DNA of 64,000 nucleotides from Chromohalobacter israelensis (GCA_000761475.1 JQNW01000007.1:248001-312000); one strand, 5' to 3'; shown: positions 18,032 to 26,254, counted from the stretch's first letter. Program-made: numbers and translations. Notes: generated by a model not told the origin, from the sequence alone.

Positions 18032-18853
18032 TCACGTCGAGGGTCGGCTCGTTCTGGCCACTGCATCGAGCGGGTCTCGGCACCGAGCTGCGAGCAGCAG
18101 GAGCAGGCCAGTCACCACCATCGGCAGGGACAGCAGCTGCCCCATGGTGAGCCAGTCGAAGGCGACGAAACCCAGCTGGGGGTCGGGCAGGCGCACGAAC
18201 TCGACCGCGAAGCGAAAGGTGCCGTAGAGCACCAGGAAGAGCCCCGAGACGATGCCGCGTCGGCGCGGTCGGGTGGAGACCCACCACAGCACGACGAACA
18301 GCACCACACCCTCCAGGGCAAACTCGTAGAGCGCCGACGGGTGGCGGGGCGCCGAGCCCAACCCCATCATGGACGGGAAGACCATCGCCCAGGGAACGTC
18401 GCTCACGCGTCCCGGCAACTCATGGTTGATGAAGTTACCCAGCCGCCCGGCTCCCAGGCCGATCGGCACCAGCGGTGCGATGAGGTCGGTCAGCTGGAGG
18501 AAGGCCAGGCGATGGCGGCGAGCGAACCACCAGGCGGCAACCAGCACGCCGGCAAGGCCACCATGAAAGCTCATGCCGCCTTTCCACAACATGAACGGCC
18601 ACAGCGGATCGGCCGCCAGCTGATCGAGACCGTAGAAGAGCACGTACCCCAGTCGACCGCCGAGGATGATCCCCACCGCGCCGCAGAAGATCAGGTCGCC
18701 GATATCTTCATGGGTGAGGCCTAGCCGGTGGGCGCGCCGCCTGCCCAGCCACCATGCCGCGGCTAATCCCACCACGTACATCAGCCCATACCAGTGGATG
18801 CGCAGGGGGCCGACCGCCAGTGCCACCGGGTCGATCTGAGGGTAGGGGATCAT
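18032..18853 (-). CDS. lgt: Prolipoprotein diacylglyceryl transferase
   Basis: A 273-residue inner-membrane enzyme that attaches diacylglycerol to the lipobox cysteine of pre-lipoproteins. It has the start [20 protein letters not shown] followed by WYGLMYVVG, the essential-His region [20 protein letters not shown], and the Lgt signature [21 protein letters not shown] chose ATG 18853, which has AGGAG eight bases upstream, over ATG 18883. A bacterium of this type should also have a housekeeping lgt elsewhere. An extra copy inside a metal island suggests a lipoprotein was once encoded here. Confidence 0.92.
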   Translation of the reverse strand: MIPYPQIDPVALAVGPLRIHWYGLMYVVGLAAAWWLGRRRAHRLGLTHEDIGDLIFCGAVGIILGGRLGYVLFYGLDQLAADPLWPFMLWKGGMSFHGGLAGVLVAAWWFARRHRLAFLQLTDLIAPLVPIGLGAGRLGNFINHELPGRVSDVPWAMVFPSMMGLGSAPRHPSALYEFALEGVVLFVVLWWVSTRPRRRGIVSGLFLVLYGTFRFAVEFVRLPDPQLGFVAFDWLTMGQLLSLPMVVTGLLLLLAARCRDPLDAVARTSRPST

Positions 18854-19053
18854 GCAACGCTCCTGAGGTGACTTGGCGTCCATCGTCGATCGCGCGGCGA
18901 TGGCTCCTTTGGCTCTCAGTGTGGCGGCGCTGTCTGAATCCAGGCTGAATGTGCTGCCAGAGGCGATTGATCCGTGTCAATACATGTAACGATCGCCAGA
19001 GACGACGACGCCACCGGGCGGTGGCGTCGTGAGCATGTTAAGTCAGAGGGGAG

Positions 19054-19461
19054 TCAGAACATCAGCCTGATGCCGGCGACGACGCCGGTATCCTCGGTGG
19101 GGTCGCCATGGTGACGGGCGATGTCGGCGGTATCGCCGTATTGTTTTTGCCAGTAGGCGCCGACATAGGGCGCGAATCGCCGCGACACTTCGTAGCCCAG
19201 GCGCATGCCGACGCGGACCGAGTTGAGCCCCTCGCCGACGCCGAACGCTTCGGCCTCGCTTGCAGCCACGGCAATCTCGGTACGCGGTTGCAGGTAAAGC
19301 CGCTGAGTCAGACGCAGGTCGTATTCGCCCTCCAGGCTCGCCGAGACGTCACCCTCGTCGCTGACCTGCAGCGCCAGGTCGACCCGGTAACCGTTGTCCT
19401 TGAGGGATTCGGCGAGGCTCTCGGCCAGCAAGTCGTCATCTTCGAGTAGCAAGAGCTTCAT
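19054..19461 (-). CDS. Chimeric gene: response-regulator N-terminus fused to CopB C-terminus
   Basis: Residues 1-30 (MKLLLLEDDDLLAESLAESL, KDNGYRVDLA) are the start of an OmpR-type response regulator such as CopR, with the acidic pocket EDDD. From about residue 31 onwards (LQVSDEGDVSASLEGEYDLR, LTQRLYLQPRTEIAVAASEA, LGYEVSRRFAPYVGAYWQKQ, ending VVAGIRLMF) it is the beta-barrel C-terminus of copper-resistance outer-membrane protein CopB. The frame is intact across the join. A deletion evidently removed the rest of copR and the front of copB, plus whatever lay between. The product has no signal peptide and should be useless as a porin-like protein. Confidence 0.85.
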   Translation of the reverse strand: MKLLLLEDDDLLAESLAESLKDNGYRVDLALQVSDEGDVSASLEGEYDLRLTQRLYLQPRTEIAVAASEAEAFGVGEGLNSVRVGMRLGYEVSRRFAPYVGAYWQKQYGDTADIARHHGDPTEDTGVVAGIRLMF

Positions 19462-19469
19462 GCGTCGGC

Positions 19470-19961
19470 TCACTTGCCCAGCTGGATCTCGCCGACCATG
19501 CCGGACTCGGAGTGTCCCGGGATGTTGCAGGCATAGACGAGCGTATCCACGTCGGCGGGGGCGGTCCACACCAGCTCTGCGGTGTCGCCGGGCGCGATGG
19601 TTACCGCCGGCATCTCGCCGCCATGCGCACCTTCCGCCATGTCATGGCCGCCATGACCGTCACCATGACCACTGTCTCCCATGGCCTGCATCATCTCGCG
19701 GTGCGCTTCCTGGGCTTCGGCATCGCCGATCACGAATTCGTGTTGCAGGTTGCCGGTGTTGACTACCTGGAAGCGCACGGTCTCTCCAGCGGAGATGCTG
19801 AGTTCCTCGGGATCGAACCACATGTCGCCCGCCTCGACCCGGATGGTGCGGTCGACCTCGGCATCTGGCGCTGTAGCGTGAGAACCACCATGTTCACCGG
19901 CAGCAAGGGCGGAAGTGGCGGCCAGGCAAAGGGTGATGGCCAGCAGTGACTTGCGCATCAT
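19470..19961 (-). CDS. Periplasmic cupredoxin (plastocyanin-like copper protein)
   Basis: A 163-residue secreted protein: signal peptide MMRKSLLAITLCLAATSALA, then the blue-copper fold. Type-1 copper ligands are visible as His in GNLQHEFVIG and Cys-His-Met in VYACNIPGHSESGMVGEIQL. A His/Gly/Met-rich insertion (DSGHGDGHGGHDMAEGAHGG) between the ligand strands could hold more copper. It is 8 bases upstream of the chimeric copR-copB frame, as expected for a cupredoxin-copR order in related copper operons. Confidence 0.88.
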   Translation of the reverse strand: MMRKSLLAITLCLAATSALAAGEHGGSHATAPDAEVDRTIRVEAGDMWFDPEELSISAGETVRFQVVNTGNLQHEFVIGDAEAQEAHREMMQAMGDSGHGDGHGGHDMAEGAHGGEMPAVTIAPGDTAELVWTAPADVDTLVYACNIPGHSESGMVGEIQLGK

Positions 19962-20036
19962 GGAACCTCTTTGATCGTATCAGGGGAGCATTGGTTATAC
20001 CGCAGCAACCTGAAATGAGACTGAACTCGAAACCTC

Positions 20037-20068
20037 TTGACCCTTGTGTAACGCGCAGGTTGTAGCAT
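20037..20068 (+). promoter_or_regulatory. CueR-type promoter of the DUF411 operon
   Basis: -35 TTGACC (20037-20042), a 20-bp spacer CTTGTGTAACGCGCAGGTTG and -10 TAGCAT (20063-20068). The spacer keeps the CCT...AGG half-sites and shares CCCTTGTGTAAC with the copA-operon promoter, which suggests the same copper-responsive MerR activator. It points at the secreted Cys-rich, small membrane and DUF411 genes. Confidence 0.65.
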
Positions 20069-20169
20069 CCAAGGGTCTGATGAAGGCCATGCCGAATCCC
20101 TTGTCCTGGATCATGTCGGACGACACGGCCACCAAGGCAGAATGGGGCCTCGACCATGAGGATGACCGA

Positions 20170-20472
20170 ATGACCTGCAATGTTCGCTACCTGCTGCACA
20201 CCCGAGGAGTACGCCTGATGGCGTTGCTACTTGCGGTATTGCTGCTGGTCGCCAGCCTGCCCGGTCATGCGACCATGGACGACTGCGCCGTCGACTGTGG
20301 CACATCCCAGGTCGAGATGCTCGATCATACCGTCGCCGACTGCGGCGCCTGCGCGGCATTGACCGCCACGACGATTGTCCCCCGCGTCCCTCCGGACGCT
20401 CTTGTAGACCTGGCCGACCCAGCCGTGGTCGAGTTCATCGCTGCACCACCCCGAGAACCTCCCAAGTCCTGA
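20170..20472 (+). CDS. Secreted cysteine-rich small protein
   Basis: About 100 residues: a basic n-region (MTCNVRYLLHTRGVRLM), hydrophobic core ALLLAVLLLVASLPGHA, then a mature part with several cysteines (DDCAVDCGTSQVEM, VADCGACAALT). The rest is acidic and Pro-rich. No family recognised. ATG 20218 with GAGGAG nine bases upstream is an equally good start; the longer form gives a better signal-peptide n-region. First gene behind a CueR-type promoter, so copper binding by the C-x3-C and C-x2-C groups is plausible but unproven. Confidence 0.6.
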   Translation: MTCNVRYLLHTRGVRLMALLLAVLLLVASLPGHATMDDCAVDCGTSQVEMLDHTVADCGACAALTATTIVPRVPPDALVDLADPAVVEFIAAPPREPPKS

Positions 20473-20545
20473 CGTCGCTCGACTTCCCGGTAACGACGTA
20501 TTGGCTCGTTATCGGCGCCCCCTTTCTTTCGTCAGGAGTCACATC

Positions 20546-20698
20546 ATGTACGCCAACGATTGCTTTGCCCTGATGGGGTCAATGGGCTGGATGGGCTGGC
20601 TGATGCCCTTGACCGTCATGCTTCTGCTCGGTCTCGGCATTGCCGCTCTCGCCAAGTACCTCTTCACGTCTCGTCGGTCTCGGGAGGATCGCTCATGA
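20546..20698 (+). CDS. Small single-span membrane protein
   Basis: A 50-residue protein MYANDCFALMGSMGWMGWLM with one hydrophobic helix (PLTVMLLLGLGIAALAKYLF) and a charged tail TSRRSREDRS. Met-rich near the N-terminus, which could suit Cu+ binding. AGGAG sits nine bases before ATG 20546. It overlaps the DUF411 gene by 4 bases (ATGA), so the two are translationally coupled. Function unknown. Confidence 0.7.
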   Translation: MYANDCFALMGSMGWMGWLMPLTVMLLLGLGIAALAKYLFTSRRSREDRS

Positions 20699-21135
20699 AC
20701 CGTTTTGCCCCCACTCTTGTTGTCTCCGCAGCGCTGCTGATCGGTGCCGGCACCGCACAGGCCGCTATGCCCGATGCGGCGACCCTCTACAAGAACCCCC
20801 AGTGCGGCTGCTGCGATGAATATGCCCGCCAACTCGAAGCGCTTGGCGTCGAGGTCACCATCGTCGACGACGTGCCGATCGGCCAGGTCAAGGAACGTGC
20901 CGGGCTTCCCTACGGTCTGGGCTCCTGCCACACCATCGAGATGGGTGAGTACATCATCGAAGGCCATGTGCCCTTCGAGGCAGTGGAGCGGCTCTTCGAG
21001 GAGTACCCCGATACCGACGGCATCGGCCTGGCGGGCATGCCCATCGGGACCCCGGGTATGCCTGGGCCAAAGCAGGATGACTGGAATGTCTACCAGTTTC
21101 GCGCCGGAGAAGCCCAGCCATACATGACGCTGTAA
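20695..21135 (+). CDS. DUF411 periplasmic metal-binding protein
   Basis: A 146-residue protein with signal peptide MNRFAPTLVVSAALLIGAGT-AQAA, then the DUF411 core. This has the C-x-C-C motif in ATLYKNPQCGCCDEYARQLE, VDDVPIGQVKERAGLP, SCHTIEMGEYIIEGHVPFEA, and the loop GIGLAGMPIGTPGMPGPKQD. DUF411 proteins accompany copper and silver resistance genes and are thought to bind Cu in the periplasm. The start overlaps the preceding membrane-protein stop. A strong hairpin follows 21 bases after the stop. Confidence 0.88.
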   Translation: MNRFAPTLVVSAALLIGAGTAQAAMPDAATLYKNPQCGCCDEYARQLEALGVEVTIVDDVPIGQVKERAGLPYGLGSCHTIEMGEYIIEGHVPFEAVERLFEEYPDTDGIGLAGMPIGTPGMPGPKQDDWNVYQFRAGEAQPYMTL

Positions 21136-21156
21136 CGTCTTTAGGTAATGGTAATT

Positions 21157-21180
21157 GCCCGGGTGATGTCTCACCCGGGC
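21157..21180 (+). terminator. Hairpin terminator after the DUF411 operon
   Basis: A perfect 10-bp stem, GCCCGGGTGA and TCACCCGGGC, with a four-base loop TGTC. The downstream sequence AGAAACTC lacks a long T run, so termination may be partial, or the hairpin may instead protect the 3' end. Confidence 0.55.
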
Positions 21181-21360
21181 AGAAACTCATGGTGATTCTA
21201 TGAATCCAGGGACCGAAAACCTCGATACCACCGCCTACTCCTGACATTCCGCGCAGCGGGCAGGCCACCTGGGTGCAGTGGTCTTGTATCACCATCGACG
21301 GCGGGACCACCTGGACGCTGACGGCCAGCGCCGAGGTGGTCCTGTCTCCCTTCTGGTGAG

Positions 21361-21408
21361 CGCGACTTTGGCCTTGAACTCGCTTCTGTACTGCTGACGT
21401 TTTGCCAT
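21361..21408 (-). mobile_element. IS3-family orfA 5' scrap
   Basis: From ATG 21408 on the minus strand the frame reads MAKRQQYRSEFKAKVA, the usual opening of IS3-family OrfA proteins. Homology ends after about 16 codons. The rest of the element is absent, so this is a deletion relic. Confidence 0.55.
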
Positions 21409-21423
21409 GTCCCTCTGGTCGGC

Positions 21424-21495
21424 CTAAGCCGGAGCGTAGCGCTTGATCTGAAATTCGAAAGATTTCTTTACGGCTGCGGCGGGATCAGAACTCAT
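21424..21495 (-). other. Very short ORF with good ribosome-binding site
   Basis: Reads MSSDPAAAVKKSFEFQIKRY then APA and stop, 23 codons. AAGGAG lies nine bases upstream of ATG 21495. The opening faintly resembles the first residues of succinate dehydrogenase iron-sulfur subunits, but 23 codons are too few to call. It could be a leader peptide or the 5' scrap of a lost gene. Confidence 0.25.
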
Positions 21496-21640
21496 CGCGA
21501 CGCCACTCCTTTTCATATCTTTCGATGCAATCGAATGGTTAATGCTATTCAAGTCTCTTTTGTTCTAAATAGTTAGTCTATTAACATGCTCATCATCAAC
21601 CCAAGAGCTTCTCTCTTCATCGAAGCAAAGGAGACACATC

Positions 21641-21946
21641 ATGAAACTCAAGCTGACCCTTCCAGCCCTGATGATCGCTACTATCCCGATGGCCGCACAG
21701 GCCGGGCAGGCATCTGTACTCACTATGCAGTTGAACGACCCCCTGGCCACATCTCACCAGGCAGCGAGCCAGGGTAACGAAGCGCCTGTCCCGATGAGGG
21801 AGTTTACCGGCGCTATCGGGAATGGCGGAAACAGCACTGCCATGGCGAAAGCCCGCGCTACCCTGAACGCGAAACATCATCACGCCACAGTCATCGAAGT
21901 GGCGGGTGACCCTTTGAAGCCGGCTCGGGAAGCTACCAACTCATAA
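21641..21946 (+). CDS. Small secreted hypothetical protein
   Basis: 101 residues: signal peptide MKLKLTLPALMIATIPMAAQA, then a short polar mature part (GQASVLTMQLNDPLATSHQA, MREFTGAIGNGGNSTAMAKA, LNAKHHHATVIEVAGDPLKP). AAAGGAG lies eight bases before ATG 21641. No family recognised and no cysteines in the mature part. The HHH cluster might bind metal. It stands alone, upstream of the disrupted doxX gene. Confidence 0.6.
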   Translation: MKLKLTLPALMIATIPMAAQAGQASVLTMQLNDPLATSHQAASQGNEAPVPMREFTGAIGNGGNSTAMAKARATLNAKHHHATVIEVAGDPLKPAREATNS

Positions 21947-22104
21947 TGAAATTATCAGCCATTATGTTGGAAACGAGTTGATTGGCATATCCGTTCATTT
22001 GGTATCAGAACTTCACCAGTCCTTAAATCAGTCTAGCTTTACAGTATTGCTGCTGGGGGATTCGTGGAAATAACTGGAATAAAGTCATGCATAGTTCCGC
22101 TATT

Positions 22105-23180
22105 TGTAGGGTCCCGGATGATCGGATCGCCTATAGAAGTTATCCTCTGCTAGCAGCGAGAGAGCTTCTTCAGCAATTCATCCGGGAGCAAGTTCATGGA
22201 CATCAAGCTGCATAAACAAGCGACCACGACACCGAAGATCCGGGCCGAGATCCAGGCAGCGCCCTCCAGCATCACGGATAGCGAGCTGGCTCGCCAGTAT
22301 GGTGTCGCCACCGCGACCATACGGCGCTGGCGCTACCGTGACGATGTCCATGATCGATCGCACACGCGTCACAACCTGCTGGCCACGCTCACGCCCGAGC
22401 AGGAGGAGGTGCTGATCGCAGCACGCGAATTCCTTCGCCTCGGCCTGGATGATCTCCTCGTCGTGGCGCGTGAGTTCCTGAACTCCCGGTTGTCTCGCTC
22501 CGGCCTGCATCGCATGCTCCAGCGGCGCGGCGTGCCGACACTGGCGGAACTGGCTCGGCAGGACATCGGAGATGACGAGAAACCGAGGCACAAGCCCTTC
22601 AAGGACTACGAACCGGGGTATGTGCACATCGACATCAAGCACCTGCCTCGGATGCCCGACGAGCAGCAGAAACGCTACCTGTACGTCGCCATCGATCGCG
22701 CCACGCGTTGGGTGTATCTGGAGATCCGAAGCAGTCAGTCCGCGAAGGATGCTCGCGCGTTCATGAAGCAGGTGGAAGAGAAGGCGCCCTTCAAGATCCA
22801 GACGGTGCTGACTGACAACGGCAAATCTTTTACCGATCGCTTCACACGTGCAGGTGAGCGCAAGCCCAGCGGCCGGCATCCGTTTGACCAGGAGTGCCAG
22901 GCACATGACATCGAACACCGCCTGATCAAGCCGGGAAAGCCGCAAACGAACGGCATGGTGGAGCGCTTCAACGGCCGCATCAGCGACGTGCTGGCGACTC
23001 GGCGCTATGCCTCAGGCGAGGACCTGGAACAGACGCTGAAACGCTATACCTGGCTGTACAATCACCACATCCCGCAGAAGGCACTGCACCATCAATCACC
23101 TATTGCGATGATGAAAGAATGGCAGACTAAACGGCCTGACTTATTTACCAGGCGGGTGGTTAATCACACGGGACCCGACA
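22105..23180 (+). mobile_element. IS481-family element, copy 1 (in doxX)
   Basis: 1076 bp from TGTAGGGTCCCGGATGA to CACACGGGACCCGACA. Terminal repeats match as TGT(A/C)GGGTCCCG. Flanked by the 6-bp duplication GCTATT (22099-22104 and 23181-23186), so this is a clean simple insertion. The same element recurs at 31279-32354 and 59910-60985 in the opposite orientation. Confidence 0.93.
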
Positions 23181-23506
23181 GCTATTCAAAAAGCATGCTC
23201 AACGCATGGGAGCCTCGTTCCTCTGGCGCTGCGTATCCCCGCCGGCATCATCTTCATGGCACACGGCGCCCAGAAGCTGTTCGGCTGGTTCGGCGGTTAC
23301 GGCCTGGAGGGAACCGGACAGTGGCTGGCCTCCATCGGCCTGGAACCCGGTTACCTGATGGCCCTCGCGGCAGGCAGTGCCGAGTTCTTCGGCGGCATCG
23401 CGCTGTTGATCGGCCTTTTGATCCGCCCGGCGGCTTTGGCCCTGGCCGTTACCATGCTGGTGGCGATCTTCAGCGTCCATGTCGCCAATGGCCTGTTCAT
23501 GAGTAA
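22196..23506 (+). CDS. IS481-family transposase (reads out of the element)
   Basis: An N-terminal HTH region (SITDSELARQYGVATATIRR) is followed by the integrase-type DDE core: YVHIDIKHLPRMPDEQQKRY (Asp), YLYVAIDRATRWVYLEIRSS, TVLTDNGKSFTDRFTRAGER (Asp) and GKPQTNGMVERFNGRISDVL (Glu). The last residues inside the IS are VVNHTGPD. There is no stop before the IS end, so here translation continues about 108 codons into doxX DNA in a wrong frame. ATG 22196 follows GGGAGCAA. Confidence 0.88.
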   Translation: MDIKLHKQATTTPKIRAEIQAAPSSITDSELARQYGVATATIRRWRYRDDVHDRSHTRHNLLATLTPEQEEVLIAAREFLRLGLDDLLVVAREFLNSRLSRSGLHRMLQRRGVPTLAELARQDIGDDEKPRHKPFKDYEPGYVHIDIKHLPRMPDEQQKRYLYVAIDRATRWVYLEIRSSQSAKDARAFMKQVEEKAPFKIQTVLTDNGKSFTDRFTRAGERKPSGRHPFDQECQAHDIEHRLIKPGKPQTNGMVERFNGRISDVLATRRYASGEDLEQTLKRYTWLYNHHIPQKALHHQSPIAMMKEWQTKRPDLFTRRVVNHTGPDSYSKSMLNAWEPRSSGAAYPRRHHLHGTRRPEAVRLVRRLRPGGNRTVAGLHRPGTRLPDGPRGRQCRVLRRHRAVDRPFDPPGGFGPGRYHAGGDLQRPCRQWPVHE

Positions 23507-23720
23507 CAACGGCTATGAATTTGCCCTCTCGCTGCTGGCCATCACGGTATCACTGGCCATCAGTGGTGCGGGGCGAGCCTCGCTGGATCGATATCTGACG
23601 CGCCAAGTGCAATAAGCCTCACGGATTCACAGGAGACGCTCCATGGCATCACTGACCGAGGCAATTGCCCGTTTGTTTGGAAGACCGAAAGCCCGCAGCA
23701 CCACTCAGGAGGTACAACCC

Positions 23721-24326
23721 ATGACCAAGGTACTGGTTCTCTATTACTCCATGTACGGCCATATCGAGACGATGGCAAACAGCATTGCCGACGGCGCACG
23801 CCAGGTGGACGGCGTCGAGGTGACGGTGAAGCGCGTACCGGAAACCATGGACCCTGAAGCGTTGAAGGCCGCCGGCGGCAAGTCCGACCAGCAGGCCCCG
23901 GAAGCCTCGCCCAAGGAGCTGGCTGACTACGACGCGATCATCTTCGGCACGCCCACGCGTTTCGGCAACATGGCCGGCCAGATGCGCACCTTCCTCGACC
24001 AGACGGGTGGCTTATGGGCCAACGGTGGCCTGGTGGGCAAGGTGGCCAGCGTCTTTACCTCGACCGGGACAGGAGGGGGCGAGGAAATGACCATTGCCTC
24101 GACCTGGACCACCCTGGCGCACCACGGGATGATCATCGTGCCAATCGGCTATGCCACGCCGGAACTGTTCGATATTTCCCAGGTGGGTGGTGGTACGCCC
24201 TATGGGGCGTCCACCATCGCCGGAGGAGACGGCTCTCGCCAGCCCGATGATCGTGAGCTGACCATTGCCCGCTTCCAGGGCGAGACCGTGGCCAAGGTGG
24301 CAGCCCGACTCAAGGCCAACGGTTGA
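23721..24326 (+). CDS. wrbA: NAD(P)H:quinone oxidoreductase (WrbA)
   Basis: A 201-residue flavodoxin-like FMN enzyme that reduces quinones by two electrons. It has the N-terminal phosphate loop [20 protein letters not shown], the WrbA signature [40 protein letters not shown], and the C-terminal [21 protein letters not shown] chose ATG 23721 (AGGAGG upstream, normal family length). An in-frame ATG at 23643 also has a fair RBS and would add 26 residues ([20 protein letters not shown]...), which are not part of the family. It follows doxX and was probably its operon partner. Confidence 0.93.
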   Translation: MTKVLVLYYSMYGHIETMANSIADGARQVDGVEVTVKRVPETMDPEALKAAGGKSDQQAPEASPKELADYDAIIFGTPTRFGNMAGQMRTFLDQTGGLWANGGLVGKVASVFTSTGTGGGEEMTIASTWTTLAHHGMIIVPIGYATPELFDISQVGGGTPYGASTIAGGDGSRQPDDRELTIARFQGETVAKVAARLKANG

Positions 24327-24367
24327 GGCTCAGTATCACCTCCTGATAAGCCCCTAAAGAAATGCGT

Positions 24368-24404
24368 CGGCAAGGTCCTGGTCAGGGAGGGGCCTTGCCG
24401 ATTT
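24368..24404 (+). terminator. Rho-independent terminator after wrbA
   Basis: CGGCAAGGTCC and GGGGCCTTGCCG form a stem with a purine-rich loop, followed by ATTTTC. It lies about 40 bases beyond the wrbA stop. Confidence 0.55.
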
Positions 24405-24486
24405 TCATGAATACCAACCCACCCACCACAGAGCGAGCTGTCTCGAAGTGACAAGACGTCTCCCGCTCTCGGGAAAGGAGGAACAC

Positions 24487-25176
24487 ATGATCCTGCGACG
24501 TGCCAATGATCGCGGCTATGCCGATCACGGCTGGCTGCGCTCCCGACACACCTTCTCGTTCGCCGACTACTTTGACCCCGACCACATGGGGTTCAGGAAG
24601 CTGCGTGTCATCAACGAAGACCGCGTCCAGGGCGGTGCGGGCTTTGGTGCCCACCCGCATCGGAATATGGAGATCATCTCCTATGTCCTGTCGGGTGCCA
24701 TGGCCCACAAGGACAGCATGGGAAACGGGGCGGTCATGCGCCCTGGCGATGTGCAGCGCATGTCGGCCGGCACCGGCGTACTGCACAGCGAATTCAATCA
24801 CTCATCCAGCGAGGAACTCCACTTCCTGCAGATCTGGATCGAGCCGCAGCAGCGTGGCATCACCCCCAGTTACGAACAGAAGACCTTTCCTGAGCAGGAA
24901 CGACAGGGCCAGTGGCGCCTGGTCGTCTCCCAGGAGGGGCGCGACGGCTCTGTCAGCGTGAATCAGGACGTCAACCTCTATGCAGGGCTATTCGATGCCG
25001 GTGAGCAGGTGAAGACGCCGGCCCTCCGTCATGCCTGGCTGCACATGGTGCGGGGAGAGGCTGAGGTCAATGGCCAGCAGCTTTCGGCCGGCGATGCCGC
25101 CGCCTTCCAGCCGGACGAACCCATCGAGGTGGTCGGCATCGAGGCCTCGGAGATTCTCCTGTTTGATCTGGCGTAA
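24487..25176 (+). CDS. Pirin-family protein
   Basis: A 229-residue bicupin of the pirin/YhaK group. The N-terminal cupin carries the metal ligands in GFGAHPHRNMEIISYVLSGA (two His) and GTGVLHSEFNHSSSEELHFL (His, Glu). Also present: RHTFSFADYFDPDHMGFRKL and the QRMSAG block. Some members act as quercetin dioxygenases and others as redox-sensitive regulators; which applies here is unknown. ATG 24487 follows AAAGGAGG. Its 3' third overlaps, on the opposite strand, the read-through tail of an IS30 relic. Confidence 0.9.
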   Translation: MILRRANDRGYADHGWLRSRHTFSFADYFDPDHMGFRKLRVINEDRVQGGAGFGAHPHRNMEIISYVLSGAMAHKDSMGNGAVMRPGDVQRMSAGTGVLHSEFNHSSSEELHFLQIWIEPQQRGITPSYEQKTFPEQERQGQWRLVVSQEGRDGSVSVNQDVNLYAGLFDAGEQVKTPALRHAWLHMVRGEAEVNGQQLSAGDAAAFQPDEPIEVVGIEASEILLFDLA

Positions 25177-26036
25177 CTCACCTGTCGTGAAGCTCTAGGA
25201 AAGTACTGCCGTATCAGGCCATTCGTGTTCTCGTTGGTCCCACGCTGCCCGGAGCAGTACGGATCACAGAAGTACGTTGCCGCCGTCACCGCCTTGGACA
25301 CGGCTTCGTGGTCGGCGAATTCCGAGCCATTGTCCAGCGTGATGGTCCGGACAGCGCCCCGGCGAGGCTTCAACAGACGGATCATGGCCGCTCTCGTCAG
25401 CTCCGCCGAGATCTTGGGCAGTCGTGCCGCCAGCAGATAGCCACTGCGACGCTCGACCAGCGTGACCAGGCCCGACTGCTTGTGCCCCTGGATTACGGTG
25501 TCGCCCTCCCAGTGGCCGATGAAGCGCCGGTCATCAGCCTCAGCCGGGCGGTGCTCGATGCCTACCCGGTTAGGGATCTTGCCCAGCCCAGCGCTCTTGG
25601 CCTGAGCGCGGTGCTTGCTGCGGCGTTTGGGCTGGCGGAGATGCCGCCAGAGATCGCCACCCTGTGCCTTGTCATCCCAGATCAAGGAGTAGATCCACTG
25701 ATGACTGACGCCTACGCCTGCCAGGGGCGTGATGAAGCCACTGATTTGCTGTGGGCTCCACTCCTCACGCAGCCGGCCAACAACAGCGGCAATCAGGCTT
25801 GGCAGGCGCTTGGTTCGTTTCCAGGCGGTACGACGCCGGCGATCACTGAAGGTCTGGGCCTGCTCAGGATCGTAGCCACCGGAGATGGCGTTGCGCCGCA
25901 GTTCACGGCTGATCGTGCTGCTGTGGAGACCCAGCTCCCTGCCGATCTGCCGCTGGCTCATGCCCACGTCATAGCGGGCGTGTATCTGGTATCGTTGGGT
26001 CTGGGTCAGCTGTCGGTATCCCATGCTCTGCTTCAC
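25029..26036 (-). pseudogene. IS30-family transposase, C-terminally truncated
   Basis: Full N-terminal part: YRQLTQTQRYQIHARYDVGM, SQRQIGRELGLHSSTISREL, then the DDE core RRFIGHWEGDTVIQGHKQSG, VRTITLDNGSEFADHEAVSK and QRGTNENTNGLIRQYFPRAS. After RQYF the family should continue with the KGTDF... and RPRKRL... blocks. Here the frame enters pirin antisense DNA at about 25190 and gives unrelated residues. About 45 residues and the right terminal repeat are missing. The element body is about 25190-26110. It differs in sequence from the IS30 at 3304-4406. Confidence 0.85.
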
Positions 26037-26254
26037 TTTGGTCGGTAAAGCAGGGAGGGTACCGGCGCTGGCCCTCCTGCCTCTACCGTGTGGCCCAAAG
26101 TGCTGCGGTTATTCTATGAATCCAGGCCCCTCTACCTGGCGACACCGGAAAATACGACAGCACCGTCACCATCCTGATGCCCTGAGCGTTCGACCCTCGC
26201 ACATAGGCCTAGTAAGCTCTCATTTGCCCCCGATATCCAGGAGGATCCTCTACC

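Larger units (their letters stand above)
21181..21640. other. Relic-rich intergenic region
   Basis: About 460 bases between the DUF411 operon and the small secreted protein at 21641. It contains the 15-base word TTCTATGAATCCAGG (also at 26113), a short open stretch around 21260-21358 reading WVQWSCITIDGGTTWTLTAS with no start, the 5' scrap of an IS3 orfA at 21361-21408 and a 23-codon frame at 21424-21495. No intact gene is supported. Confidence 0.4.
22087..23615 (+). pseudogene. doxX: DoxX-family membrane protein, split by IS481
   Basis: The first six codons (ATG CAT AGT TCC GCT ATT, 22087-22104) and the rest (from 23181) are separated by a 1076-bp IS481 element. Removing the IS and one copy of the 6-bp duplication GCTATT restores MHSSAIQKACSTHGSLVPLA followed by LRIPAGIIFMAHGAQKLFGW, FGGIALLIGLLIRPAALALA and ANGLFMSNNGYEFALSLLAI, a typical four-helix DoxX/YphA protein of about 145 residues. 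Without the first helix the downstream part is unlikely to be functional. wrbA follows, so this was probably a redox-stress pair. Confidence 0.85.

Noticed and set aside
22178..22945. 255-codon frame antisense to the IS481 transposase, repeated in all three copies
   Set aside because: Identical only because the IS copies are identical; it has no start context or protein character and mirrors the transposase codons.
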